From an uncultured Clostridia bacterium (GTDB lineage: Bacteria; Bacillota; Clostridia; Oscillospirales; Ruminococcaceae): a stretch of DNA of 64,000 nucleotides. The notes under the pieces are model-generated. The model worked only from the letters and a program-made list of their open reading frames with translations. It was not told the origin of the DNA and did not search any database. The position numbers and the translations under genes are program-made. This document shows, in pieces, positions 32,453 through 41,803 of this stretch (the stretch's first letter is position 1; each line of letters starts with the position of its first letter). The DNA lies in contig CANPZC010000010.1 of the NCBI GenBank assembly GCA_947589355.1, positions 24,173 to 88,172 of the forward strand, written 5' to 3'.

Positions 32453-33424
32453 TCATTCGGCAGGCTTCATTACCGCAGCCGCATCTGTGGCGATCTTTGA
32501 AAATCCCACCATAACGCTGCAAGATATCTCCTCGCACTGAGTAGAGAGCAGCCTGTCGCTGTCAATGCAAACATCTGTAGCAAATACAGCTTCAAGAGCG
32601 TTTTTGCTGTCAATGCCCACCATCTGCTCCGTCTCCATGCCTGCGCATTTTATAATAGTAACTCCGTAAGGCGTCTTCACCTTGCCCGAGGTCATAAAGT
32701 CGCTCACGCAATACTTCATCTCATCAAGAGCCAGTATATCAGCCATTATAGCAGGCGTGGTAACAATAGTCGTCATGTCGTAGCCGCTAAGCTTCGACCA
32801 GAACGCCGCCAGATCAGCATAAGTGACCTTTGCACCAGCCATATTGCTGCTTGCCGCACCCTTTGCAAGAGTGTTAACCGCCTCAAGATCTACAGCCCTC
32901 GCTATGTCAGCACCCAGCGAGCGCAGTACCACTGCCAGAGCTTCAATTCTCTGCTTGCGAACAGCTTCATAAGTTACAGAAAGCTTTCTCGCATACTTTT
33001 TAGCAGCAGTTGCTTCTCCTGCCAAAGCCACCGATGTAGCCGAAAGCTGCGCGCCCTGCTGAGTTTCCTCGCTGTCTGCTTTAGAAACAGTTATGCCGCG
33101 AAAATCAATGCCGTCGGTGTAGCCCTTAGCAGCGGTTATGTCATCAAGAATGCTGCACTCATCAAGCCCCTGTTTTATGCTCCTGCGAATAAATTCCGGG
33201 AAAAGCAGAGCCGACTGCGTGCTTACAAAAAACTTCTCCACCCTGTCGCAGTCCTTGCCGCTCACCTTGATGTCAAAGCGTTTCAGCTGTCTTTCAAACG
33301 CGTCCAGCCCCGCAAGCTCCGTCGAAGCGTAGTTTTCATCGGGGTCAAGCTCTGTAAGAGCCTGTGTAAAGGTCTTTCCGTTCACGTTGTAAAGTGATTT
33401 TTCAAGTCTTATATCTTCGTACAT
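32453..33424 (-). CDS. HK97-fold major capsid protein
   Basis: A 323-residue protein. After an N-terminal helical arm (about 1-70), LLFPEFIRRSIKQGLDECSILDDITA matches the start of the HK97-fold core in clostridial capsid proteins. Later segments (RKLSVTYEAVRKQRIEALAVVLRSLG; VTTPAIMADILALDEM; PYGVTIIKCAGM; NALEAVFATDVCIDSDRLLS) fit the P and A domains. It follows the protease gene as in HK97-type modules. GGAGG lies just before the ATG. The frame is complete, so it may still be able to assemble. Confidence 0.8.
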   Translation of the reverse strand: MYEDIRLEKSLYNVNGKTFTQALTELDPDENYASTELAGLDAFERQLKRFDIKVSGKDCDRVEKFFVSTQSALLFPEFIRRSIKQGLDECSILDDITAAKGYTDGIDFRGITVSKADSEETQQGAQLSATSVALAGEATAAKKYARKLSVTYEAVRKQRIEALAVVLRSLGADIARAVDLEAVNTLAKGAASSNMAGAKVTYADLAAFWSKLSGYDMTTIVTTPAIMADILALDEMKYCVSDFMTSGKVKTPYGVTIIKCAGMETEQMVGIDSKNALEAVFATDVCIDSDRLLSTQCEEISCSVMVGFSKIATDAAAVMKPAE

Positions 33425-33442
33425 ATTTTTACCTCCAAAATT

Positions 33443-34306
33443 TTATATTTTGTAACTGTTGTTGCCGTCTTTCCTGTCCTCTTTTATAATGCCCGTAATG
33501 CATGGCGAGTCGTTAAATACCGTATTTTCGTGCGCTTTATCGGTATCCTGCTTTACTTTATACAGCTTTTCTGTAGTAAGCGTTGTCAGATACTCTCTGA
33601 ACCCTTTCAGCGATACCGTCGGGTCGCCCAGCCAGCTTTTGCGCATAATGTCGCTTATAAGCTGCTCTCTCACAGCCAGTTCTGCCGCTTTTTCAGTGTT
33701 TTCGGTATTTTCTGTATTCTCTGCCGCACCCATGCAAACGCTCTTTGATACCCCTGCGCCGACCTGTGCCGGCACAGCCACAAAACTCCATTCATATGCA
33801 TCATCAGGGTCTTCAAGTATAGTGTGGCATATCCTGCCGCCGTATGTCTGCCCCTTGACGTGCCTGCATTTTACCGCGCCGCATACCGAGCATTTCTTTC
33901 TCTTTACCGAGCAGCTCACACTTACTTCCTTTTTAATACCGCCGTCAATTTCCGCAATAAGGTCTGCGTTCCCTGCCGTGCGCACCATGTATGCCTTCGC
34001 TGTTAAACAGGTGTATACCTCTCCTGCTTTTGTTATGCGCTTTTCGTCCTGCATAACAGCCGTGTCAAATATCCGCGCGCTTTGGCTGCTGCCCTTCGCA
34101 TCGTGGTCAAATATCCCCGTCTTGCCTATAAAAAGCTTTGCCAGTCTGCCAAGAGCCGCCACCGAGAATCTCTCCCCGTCGCGGTCTATCTCGTTGTCGC
34201 ACAGTATCACAGGAAAGCAGTATACCTCCTGCTCGGTCAGTTTTTTGCGGCTGAAAGAGTTTATCTTTTCAAGAAGCTGCTCGTTCAGGGCAAATTCAGT
34301 CGTCAT
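33443..34306 (-). CDS. Phage prohead protease-like protein (XkdF type)
   Basis: A 287-residue protein. NEIDRDGERFSVAALGRLAKLFIGKTGIFDHD and YEWSFVAVPAQVGAGVSKS match phage maturation proteases of the XkdF/HK97 U35 kind, with the FDHD histidine and the EWSFV segment near the expected catalytic positions. It also carries CSVCGAVKCRHV, a possible zinc site. An ENTENTENTE tract is encoded by a short tandem repeat. The ATG at 34306 overlaps the portal stop; an upstream GTG is too close to the AGGAG. Confidence 0.7.
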   Translation of the reverse strand: MTTEFALNEQLLEKINSFSRKKLTEQEVYCFPVILCDNEIDRDGERFSVAALGRLAKLFIGKTGIFDHDAKGSSQSARIFDTAVMQDEKRITKAGEVYTCLTAKAYMVRTAGNADLIAEIDGGIKKEVSVSCSVKRKKCSVCGAVKCRHVKGQTYGGRICHTILEDPDDAYEWSFVAVPAQVGAGVSKSVCMGAAENTENTENTEKAAELAVREQLISDIMRKSWLGDPTVSLKGFREYLTTLTTEKLYKVKQDTDKAHENTVFNDSPCITGIIKEDRKDGNNSYKI

Positions 34307-35486
34307 AAGTCTTTTCACGCTCCTTTGTCTTTTGGTTGCGAAGCTCTATGTCCTCCGCCTGCGCGTTGTAAAGCCGCGCCTTTGCAAGCTCCGTCTCGTC
34401 CTGCAAGTTAATGTTCGCCCACTGCACCTCAATATCGCTGTCACTTCCGCTGAGAGCAGCGAATATAAGACCTATCCGGCGTAAAACGGGCGTAAGTTTG
34501 CGGCGGTATGATTCCAGCTCGCTCGTCAGAATATCCACCTGCTGCGTGCTCATGCGCTCGGTGCTGCTCCAGTTGAGCCCCAGCAAAAACGGCGGTATCG
34601 AAAGTTTTGAAAGAAGCTGTTCCAAAAGCTGCCGAACCGGTATCTCGGTGTCTATTATCTGATTGTCCGCGCCTATAACTTTAATGTCAACGTCGCCCAC
34701 AGCAATAAAGTCTTTCACCCTGCCGTATCGCGCGCTGTTCATGCCGTCAGCCCACTGCCGCGCTATCTGTTCGGCGTGTTCTTTCGCTGCCATACCGTCG
34801 CAGCTATCAGACGAGGGCTTGTAAGTCACCGCGTACCTTACGTTTCCTACCCTCTCAAAGTTCTTTCCAATGCAGCCGTATATCTTCATAAGCGCCTGCG
34901 AAAAGCACGGCAGCCCTCTCAGCATAGATACCCCCTGCGGATTTTTCGGGCTCTCCGAAAGCATCGTGCAGAATATCCTCTCGGGGTGCGCTATCGCAAC
35001 TTCAGTCGCCCCGTCAAAGAAAAAATACCTCGCCGTCAACGGGTCTTTTCCGCTGCGTACAGTAAACATCGTCGGGTCAGCGTTTGCAAGACCCAGCACT
35101 TCGCCGTTTTCGCTGTCAATTATTATCTCTCCCAGTGCCTTGCCGTATGTGATAAGATCATCTAAATATACATCTATAAACGACCCCAGCGACTGCCCCG
35201 AAGTGTTCACCTTTACGTTATTGCAAAATGCGTCAAGCGCCGGCTGTAACCGCTCATCTGCTGCCACCAGCTTAAAATCCCCCACAAGACGTACAATCTT
35301 GCCTATCGCCGCATCTATCAGCGGCACCTGAACTCTCAGCGCCTCGTAAAGCGACATATCGAGATACCCCGAGTTGTGCGCCAAGCGGAACATACTGCTC
35401 TCGCCGCCGCGCTCCGCCGAAGCCACTTCGCAAAGTGCCGGTGTATCTTTGCGCCTTTTTCTGTTAAGACTGTTAATGAAAGCTAT
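34296..35486 (-). CDS. Phage portal protein with apparent ATA start
   Basis: A 396-residue protein from the ATA at 35484-35486, where AAAAGGGGG lies nine bases upstream and the frame reads AFINSLNRKRRKDTPAL. The first standard start is GTG at 35426. Portal features: GGESSMFRLAHNSGYLDMSLYEALRVQVPLIDAAIGKIV, YLDDLITYGKALGEIIID, LSIPPFLLGLNWSSTERMSTQQVDILTSELESYRRKLTPVLR (the stem/wing region) and a charged C-terminal helix. It forms the dodecameric DNA entry ring together with the terminase. A normal-looking ATG at 35493 is out of frame and stops after three codons. Confidence 0.8.
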   Translation of the reverse strand: MAFINSLNRKRRKDTPALCEVASAERGGESSMFRLAHNSGYLDMSLYEALRVQVPLIDAAIGKIVRLVGDFKLVAADERLQPALDAFCNNVKVNTSGQSLGSFIDVYLDDLITYGKALGEIIIDSENGEVLGLANADPTMFTVRSGKDPLTARYFFFDGATEVAIAHPERIFCTMLSESPKNPQGVSMLRGLPCFSQALMKIYGCIGKNFERVGNVRYAVTYKPSSDSCDGMAAKEHAEQIARQWADGMNSARYGRVKDFIAVGDVDIKVIGADNQIIDTEIPVRQLLEQLLSKLSIPPFLLGLNWSSTERMSTQQVDILTSELESYRRKLTPVLRRIGLIFAALSGSDSDIEVQWANINLQDETELAKARLYNAQAEDIELRNQKTKEREKTYDD

Positions 35487-35516
35487 GTTGTCATGCCCCC
35501 TTTTCTTAATATTGCT

Positions 35517-36779
35517 TTACGCCCTGTCGACCGATAGAGCGTAAAAGCCGCTTCTCTCACCCATGCACTCAACTGCAAAATAACGTATGTCGTCCATGGC
35601 GTGATCGTTTTCCTTGACGGGAACGTCCGACCTGCAATTGTCGTCCCAGCGGTAAAGAGAAAATTCTCGCAGCGTGTCTTTGCATGAGCTGCTGAAATAC
35701 AGCCGCCCGTCGCATAAAAGGTCTGAAACTCTGCGTATGCCGTATACAACATCATTTTTTGCCGCTTTTACAGAAAACTTCCCGTGCCTGCGTATGCACT
35801 CTATGAAAGAACGCGCCGACGGATCGCATACCACAACTTCAACGTCGTACCCCGCACATAGCTTTTCCAAAGCCGCATAATGCTCCTCATCGGTGCGCTG
35901 CTGACCCGTAATGCGCGATGCGTAGTAGTATTCTTTCAGCCTGTATGCTTTGCCGCCGTCCGTTATCCCCCATAGTCCTATGCTGGTAGGATTGACAGTT
36001 CCATAATCGCAGCTTGCCGCAAACTTAACGAATGATACATCGGCAGGTAAAGTATCAAATACGTGCCTCTTTTGCGAAAAGCCGGGATACACCGCCCCCG
36101 TGACTGCCGACCACTTCCCCAGTACGAAACGCTCGTAAAACGCTCCCGAATATAAAGTCTCATAACGCTCTATCATATCGGGCGAAAGTGATGGGTTGTC
36201 GGTCAGCAGAAAGTGCAGGTGCAGAATGTTCTTCTGCTCAGCCTTGTCTATCCATTCCAGCTTGAACCAGTGGTAGGGGTTGTCGGGGTTGCAGTTGAAC
36301 CACAGTTTTGAGCCTGTGACAGAGCATCTCGCCACCGCCTGTTCAACAAACGAGCGCGGCATAAGCACAGCCTCATCAAGGTATACGCCGCACAGCGTGA
36401 CCCCCTGAATTAGCGATGCGCTGCCCTCGTCTTTGCCGCCGAACAAATATAGCCTCATGCTTCGCTTGCCAAGCGTGATGTCAACGGTGTTTTTCACGCG
36501 GTCGTCTTTCACTGTAAATCCCAAGCGAGAAAGCTGCATTTTCAGCGGCTCTAAAACGTTGCGCCTAATAGAAACTATCGTCTTGCCGCACATTCCAAAC
36601 TGCCCCTCTCTGAATGTAGTTATCCCCCACAATATGAACGAAAGCGACATACACGTGCTTTTCCCCGATCTTACCGCCCCGTCGCATATTATGCCGTCAT
36701 AATGCCGCAGTTTCGGGTCGTGCCACCAGCTGAGGAGTTTCAATTGCTTTGGCGAGAACCTGTAAAGGCTAGTTTTCAT
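35517..36779 (-). CDS. Phage terminase large subunit
   Basis: A 420-residue packaging motor. The ATPase part has Walker A GAVRSGKST (about residue 35), Walker B GVYLDEAVLM and a coupling segment WFNCNPDNPYHWFK. The nuclease part has CDYGTVNPTSIGLWG with the first catalytic aspartate, VVVCDPSARSFIE, and a C-terminal NDHAMDDIRYF histidine-aspartate motif. This is the PBSX/Terminase_3-6 type. All catalytic residues appear to be present. The ATG overlaps the small-subunit stop. Confidence 0.92.
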   Translation of the reverse strand: MKTSLYRFSPKQLKLLSWWHDPKLRHYDGIICDGAVRSGKSTCMSLSFILWGITTFREGQFGMCGKTIVSIRRNVLEPLKMQLSRLGFTVKDDRVKNTVDITLGKRSMRLYLFGGKDEGSASLIQGVTLCGVYLDEAVLMPRSFVEQAVARCSVTGSKLWFNCNPDNPYHWFKLEWIDKAEQKNILHLHFLLTDNPSLSPDMIERYETLYSGAFYERFVLGKWSAVTGAVYPGFSQKRHVFDTLPADVSFVKFAASCDYGTVNPTSIGLWGITDGGKAYRLKEYYYASRITGQQRTDEEHYAALEKLCAGYDVEVVVCDPSARSFIECIRRHGKFSVKAAKNDVVYGIRRVSDLLCDGRLYFSSSCKDTLREFSLYRWDDNCRSDVPVKENDHAMDDIRYFAVECMGERSGFYALSVDRA

Positions 36780-37302
36780 CTTCGCCGCCACCCTCGGTAT
36801 TATCGGTATTATCGCAGGCTTCAAAGTTTTTCTGCGTTACAGCCGCCAGAAATTCTTCCGCGCTGCCGCAGGAACTCTCCGCCTCGTCCAGCTGCATAAG
36901 CGTTTCAAGAGCGCGCTGGCGGTCAAAGAACTTCATATCCACGCCGCCGTCCTTGTCGCGCTTTATAGCCGATATGCAGCTAAGATCAAGGTCTTCAATG
37001 TCCGCGCCCTCTTTGCCGAAAAACGCCAGCTTCACAGCATCGTTGCAGCGGTTGAAAGCTATCCTCTCCAAGCCGCTCCTCACCGTGCCGTATATCTCGC
37101 GCCTGTTTTGCAGATACCTGTTTACCTTTCGGCGAATCGCCTTTTTGTCCAGTATGTCACCGCACTCGCACGGCTGCAAACCGGTAAGTCTCGCCGCTAA
37201 AACAGGGTCGCCGCTCAGCGATAGAATATCGGCAAATTTCCGCCGTTTTTCGCGCATTTCCCTGCGCCGCTCTTTCTCGTCAATCTCTGTTTCCTTTTGC
37301 AT
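36769..37302 (-). CDS. Phage terminase small subunit
   Basis: A 177-residue protein, first in the cluster. A basic, very charged N-terminus (DEKERRREMREKRRKF) is followed by a likely helix-turn-helix region (LSLSGDPVLAARLTGLQPCECG) and LERIAFNRCNDAVKLAFF, which match clostridial terminase small subunits; IKRDKDGGVDMKFFDRQRALETL is a further family segment. An acidic tail ends the protein. The ATG at 37302 has a strong AAAGGAGG upstream. It would recognise DNA for packaging. No phage regulatory gene lies upstream: glgP is divergent. Confidence 0.8.
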   Translation of the reverse strand: MQKETEIDEKERRREMREKRRKFADILSLSGDPVLAARLTGLQPCECGDILDKKAIRRKVNRYLQNRREIYGTVRSGLERIAFNRCNDAVKLAFFGKEGADIEDLDLSCISAIKRDKDGGVDMKFFDRQRALETLMQLDEAESSCGSAEEFLAAVTQKNFEACDNTDNTEGGGEDEN

Positions 37303-37602
37303 ACGTTTCCTCCTTTTAGTGTTTTGCAGGTCTTGCCCCGTCATAATCAGCCGCCAAAACGCAATTGTTATACGTTTTCGTTTAACATTCTTCGGTAAAA
37401 TTTTTTGTATTCCTGCAAAATCGTTATAATGCACAAATTTTCATGCGTAAAATATAGCACTTTGCGCCGAAGCGGCAACTATCGCCGCCATAAAAAGGCT
37501 TTTTTGCCGCTTTCCACAACTTATATATATAATAAATGTATGTTTTCACGCCCGAAAGCGCGTATCTTTTGATAAATATATGAACTTATTCATAAAAAAT
37601 TG

Positions 37603-37631
37603 TTGAATTGAATTGATTTAATATGTATAAT
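37603..37631 (+). promoter_or_regulatory. Promoter for glgP
   Basis: TTGAAT (37603-37608), 17 bases, TATAAT (37626-37631), about 78 bases before the ATG. The remainder of the 37303-37708 gap is AT-rich, without a gene. Confidence 0.65.
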
Positions 37632-37708
37632 AATATTATCTTTTGCCTTTAAACAAGCGGCAACCGCCCGTTTTTCGGGGCTTTAACATAATTCTAGGAG
37701 GAAATATC

Positions 37709-40126
37709 ATGGCACAGACCACCAAAACAACATCAAAAACCATCACCAAAAAGGAACTCAAAGAAAAATTTGAAGCTTATATGCACGACGAAATGCAGAT
37801 GACCCCCACCGAAGCTTCCGATAAACAGATATATGAGGCTCTCGCAAGCGTAGTGGTAAAGATCTTGAGAGATAAAAGGCACAAATTCACCATAAGAACA
37901 GAGTCTGCAGGCAAGAAAAAGGTCTACTACCTCTCCATGGAATTTCTCATGGGTCGTTCGCTGAAAACCAGCCTCTATAACCTCGAAATGGTCAAAGAAG
38001 CCACCGATATGCTCAAAGATTACGGCATAAACATAAACAGCATATACGAGCAGGAACCCGATGCAGGTCTCGGCAACGGCGGTCTGGGCAGACTTGCCGC
38101 CTGCTACCTCGATGCGCTGGCTGCTCAGGGCTTCCACGCAACAGGCTATTCTATCTGCTATGAGTACGGCATTTTCAAGCAGAAAATAGTCGACGGCTGG
38201 CAGACCGAACTTCCCGATAACTGGCTGCCCGGCGGCAAAGCATGGCTGCTCCCCCACCCCGAAAGAGCCGTAGAAGTGCATTTTGACGGCGTTCTGAAAG
38301 AATACTGGGATAACCAGTATCACTGCGTAACGCACGAAGACTATACCACAGTCCTCGCAGTTCCTTATGACATGATGGTTTCGGGCTATGACAGCAAAGC
38401 CGTTTCGTGTTTGAGACTGTGGAGAGCCGAGTGCCCGTCATTTGATATGAATATGTTCAACAAAGGCGACTACCAGAAAGCTCTCGGTCAGAATATCATC
38501 TCGCAGGCTATCACAAAGGTGCTGTACCCCAACGATAACCACGCCGAGGGCAAATCGCTCCGTCTGCGCCAGCAGTATTTCCTCTGTGCGGCATCTATCG
38601 GCGATATCGTTGACAGACATATGAGAGCATACGGCACTTTAGATAACCTCCACGAAAAAGTAGCTATCCATATAAACGATACCCACCCCACGCTTGCTAT
38701 CCCAGAGCTTATGAGAGTATTGCTTGACGACTGCGGCTATTCGTGGGATAAAGCATGGCATATCGTTACCAATACTTTTGCTTATACCAACCATACCGTT
38801 ATGCCCGAAGCGCTCGAGCGATGGGACTGCAACCTCTTAAAGAGCGTAACACCGAGAATATTCTCAATAATCGTTGAGATCAACGAGCGTTACTGCCGCT
38901 CTCTGTGGGAGAGATACGAGGATCAGGCAAAGGTAACAAGTATGTCTATCATAGAGAACAACCAGTGCAAAATGGCAACACTGTGCTGCCATGCCTGCCA
39001 CTCTATCAACGGCGTTGCTAAGATACACTCCGATATAATCAAGAAAGAAACGTTTGCAAACGAGTATGCCGATACACCTACCAAGTTCAAAAACGTTACA
39101 AACGGCATAGCCTATAGGCGCTGGCTGTACCAGTCAAATGAGGGTCTTACAAAGCTGCTTACAGAGAAAATCGGCAAGGGCTTTTTGAAAGATGCAAGCG
39201 AGCTTTCAAAGCTTACAGTATTTAAAAATGACAAAGCAGTGCTTGAAAGCCTCTATAAGATAAAGCAGGATAACAAAGCAGCTTTCGCGAAATATGTCAA
39301 GAACCAGTACGGCGTGGTGCTAAATACCGAATCTATCTTCGATGTTCAGGTAAAAAGACTGCACGAGTATAAGCGCCAGCAGCTCAATGCCTTGCATATC
39401 ATCTCTCAGTATAACTATCTTAAAGAGAACCCCGATGCGCCTTTCACGCCTAAGACATATATATTCGCAGCAAAGGCCGCCCCCGGCTACTATATGGCAA
39501 AGCAGATAATCAAACTCATCTGGAACATCTCCGAGGAGCTGAAAAAAGACAAGAAACTCTCCGAAAAGCTGTCTGTAATTTTCCTTGAAGACTATTGCGT
39601 TTCGCTGTCCGAGATTCTCATGCCCGCAGCCGATATCTCAGAGCAGATATCCCTCGCAGGCACAGAAGCAAGCGGTACAGGCAACATGAAGCTTATGATA
39701 AACGGCGCAGTAACTCTGGGTACGCTTGACGGCGCGAATGTTGAGATACACGATGCAGTCGGCGATGATAACATCATCATCTTCGGTATGAATGTAGACG
39801 AGGTGAACGCGCTCAAGAGCAGCTATGACCCTCAGAGCTATTATAACAACGACCCCGTTATAAAGAAAGCAGTCGATACCCTCCAGTACGGCATAAACGG
39901 TCAGGAGTTCAACGAGATAGCTGCTATGCTCAAAACTTCCGACAGCTATATGACGCTGGCTGACTTCCAGTCTTACGTAAACGCCCAAAGGTATGCTTCC
40001 GAGTGTTATGAAGACAGAATGAAGTGGCAGAAGATGAGCCTTGCAAATATCGCAGGCGCAGGCATCTTCTCAGCTGACAGAGCCGTTACCGAGTACGCCC
40101 GCGACATCTGGGGACTTACCAAATAA
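37709..40126 (+). CDS. glgP: Glycogen/starch alpha-glucan phosphorylase
   Basis: An 805-residue GT35 enzyme. EQEPDAGLGNGGLGRLAACYLDALA is the conserved glucan/phosphate-site region near the N-terminus. SLAGTEASGTGNMKLMINGA contains the lysine that carries pyridoxal phosphate, and TLGTLDGANVEI follows. It releases glucose-1-phosphate from storage or dietary glucans. The ATG at 37709 follows AGGAGG; a longer frame upstream crosses the promoter and is not used. No other glycogen gene is adjacent. Confidence 0.96.
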   Translation: MAQTTKTTSKTITKKELKEKFEAYMHDEMQMTPTEASDKQIYEALASVVVKILRDKRHKFTIRTESAGKKKVYYLSMEFLMGRSLKTSLYNLEMVKEATDMLKDYGININSIYEQEPDAGLGNGGLGRLAACYLDALAAQGFHATGYSICYEYGIFKQKIVDGWQTELPDNWLPGGKAWLLPHPERAVEVHFDGVLKEYWDNQYHCVTHEDYTTVLAVPYDMMVSGYDSKAVSCLRLWRAECPSFDMNMFNKGDYQKALGQNIISQAITKVLYPNDNHAEGKSLRLRQQYFLCAASIGDIVDRHMRAYGTLDNLHEKVAIHINDTHPTLAIPELMRVLLDDCGYSWDKAWHIVTNTFAYTNHTVMPEALERWDCNLLKSVTPRIFSIIVEINERYCRSLWERYEDQAKVTSMSIIENNQCKMATLCCHACHSINGVAKIHSDIIKKETFANEYADTPTKFKNVTNGIAYRRWLYQSNEGLTKLLTEKIGKGFLKDASELSKLTVFKNDKAVLESLYKIKQDNKAAFAKYVKNQYGVVLNTESIFDVQVKRLHEYKRQQLNALHIISQYNYLKENPDAPFTPKTYIFAAKAAPGYYMAKQIIKLIWNISEELKKDKKLSEKLSVIFLEDYCVSLSEILMPAADISEQISLAGTEASGTGNMKLMINGAVTLGTLDGANVEIHDAVGDDNIIIFGMNVDEVNALKSSYDPQSYYNNDPVIKKAVDTLQYGINGQEFNEIAAMLKTSDSYMTLADFQSYVNAQRYASECYEDRMKWQKMSLANIAGAGIFSADRAVTEYARDIWGLTK

Positions 40127-40143
40127 CAAATTCACACAATCAT

Positions 40144-40178
40144 GCAGGGTACGGGTAAAAGCTCTACCCTGCTTTTTT
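40144..40178 (+). terminator. Terminator after glgP
   Basis: GCAGGGTA (40144-40151) pairs with TACCCTGC (40165-40172), followed by TTTTTT. Confidence 0.85.
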
Positions 40179-40255
40179 GTGATATTAAGAATTATTTAAG
40201 ACTTTCAGCAGTTGCAATTTAAGAAATGAGTGATACAATAGGTATAGTGAATTAT

Positions 40256-41026
40256 TGTTGCGCTGTCGCGCTAACCTGCGGAGCCGTTCACCGCCCCACA
40301 GTACACAAAACTTTTAAGCCCTGTCAAGAAAATAAAAGTTTTCGGTCAAGCCTTTTTCAAAAGGCTTGCAGGGCGTGGGGCAGAGCCCCACAAAACACAA
40401 CGTGCGCTCCGAAAAAGGTGAATTTCAAAATAGTCCTGTGGACTATTTTGAAATGAGGACAGCGGTCGCTAGCGACCGCGGAAAGAATTATTTCGCTTTT
40501 AGCTTTTGGGGCGAAATAATTCTTCGGGCGTTCCCAACGGGAACGCTAATCCCTTGCAAGAGAGGGATTTTCCTGTGAGAAGATCTAGTTATCTTTCCTG
40601 CGCGCGCTTGCGTGCGCAATAGCTATTTGTATTTTCGCTGCTTTCGCAGCAGCCTGCGGAGCCGTTCACCGCCATACAACAGCCGTATATAACCTCAAAA
40701 AGACCACACCCCACACGCTGCTGGAAGAATATTCTGCCAGTCTCCTCCCCTTTGGGTGGCTAGTGGGTGGGATATTTATAGATTTGTTTTATAAGATTTT
40801 TTCACATTGTACGGCGTTCCATAATGGAACGCGAAAAGAGAGCGATAACTTCTCAAAGGGGAGGCTCTCTCTTGCAGAGCCTCCCCTCTGCTAAAACAGT
40901 CCACCGGACTGTTTTAGCATTCACCTCTTGCAGAGCGCACGCTGTGTTTTGTGGGGCTCTGCCCCACACCCCGCAAGCCTTTTGAAAAAGGCTTGACCGA
41001 AAACTTTTCTTTTCTTGACAAGATCC
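40256..41026. repeat. Compound repeat: D, B3 (forward), D, A, B4 (reverse)
   Basis: B3 (40318-40605) and B4 (40795-41026) face each other around a D unit (40634) and an A palindrome (core 40727). B3 holds AAGCCTTTTTCAAAAGGCTT, GTGGGGCAGAGCCCCAC, an AATAGTCC/GGACTATT hairpin with TTTCAA arms, GCGGTCGCTAGCGACCGC, GAATTATTTCGC/GCGAAATAATTC, and CCCTTGCAAGAGAGGG. B4 holds AACAGTCC/GGACTGTT with GCTAAA arms and GGGAGGCTCTC. B4 ends 30 bases before the response-regulator ATG. No gene is seen. Confidence 0.85.
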
Positions 41027-41056
41027 CACACTATTATAAAAGAAGGAGATCATCAT

Positions 41057-41770
41057 ATGACACCAACCACCGAAAACGCCGTAATACTTGTCGTTGACGA
41101 TGACAGAGATATAGTCAACGCCATTTGCAAGCTGCTGGAGATCGAGGGCTTCAAAACTATAAAAGCCTACGACGGTATGCAGGCGCTTGACTGCCTCGCA
41201 CAGAACGATATCCAGCTCATTTTAATGGACGTCATGATGCCAAAGCTCGACGGGCTCTCGGCAATGATGAAAATACGCCAGAGCAGAAATATCCCGATAA
41301 TCGTCCTCTCCGCCAAATCGGAAGATACCGACAAAATTCTCGGGCTCTCCATCGGCGCTGATGACTATGTAACAAAACCCTATAACCCCATGGAACTTGT
41401 CGCAAGGGTGCGCTCTAACCTCCGCAGGTATCTGAGCCTAGGCTCGGCAGGCGAAACTATGGGCAAAATGGATATAAAAAACGGCAGCCTCTCGGTCGAT
41501 AAAGCCGCCAAACAGCTCTATATTGACGGCGAACCCGTAAGGCTCACAGCAACAGAGTATAAAATAGTCGAGCTCCTTATGGAAAACGCAGGCAGGGTCT
41601 TTTCCGCAGAGGAAATATACTCAAAATGCTGGAAAGAAGAATCCTATGCCGTCGAAAATACCGTCATGGTGCATATCCGCCATATAAGAGAGAAAATAGA
41701 GATAAACCCCGCCGAACCTAAATACTTAAAGGTCGTCTGGGGCATAGGCTACAAAATAGAAAAATTCTGA
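41057..41770 (+). CDS. OmpR-family response regulator
   Basis: A 237-residue protein. The receiver domain (about 8-125) has the acidic pair in VVDDDRD, phospho-acceptor Asp58 in LILMDVMMPKLDG and Lys in DDYVTKPYNP. The C-terminal winged helix (about 140-235) has LTATEYKIVELLMENAGRVFSAEEIYSKCWKEE and MVHIRHIREKIE. The ATG at 41057 follows AAGGAGAT; the frame upstream reads into a B repeat. The partner kinase follows 33 bases later. Its promoter probably lies in the edge of repeat B4, whose TTGACA is at 41015. Confidence 0.94.
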   Translation: MTPTTENAVILVVDDDRDIVNAICKLLEIEGFKTIKAYDGMQALDCLAQNDIQLILMDVMMPKLDGLSAMMKIRQSRNIPIIVLSAKSEDTDKILGLSIGADDYVTKPYNPMELVARVRSNLRRYLSLGSAGETMGKMDIKNGSLSVDKAAKQLYIDGEPVRLTATEYKIVELLMENAGRVFSAEEIYSKCWKEESYAVENTVMVHIRHIREKIEINPAEPKYLKVVWGIGYKIEKF

Positions 41771-41803
41771 TCTATCACACTTTCCACAAAGCAGGTGAAT
41801 TTT

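Noticed and set aside
30361..37302. Complete prophage
   Set aside because: No integrase, repressor, replication, tape measure, fibre or lysis gene and no direct-repeat attachment sites are present at the borders.
40318..41026. Composite transposon
   Set aside because: Facing B copies look like paired ends, but there is no transposase or cargo gene and no target duplication could be seen.
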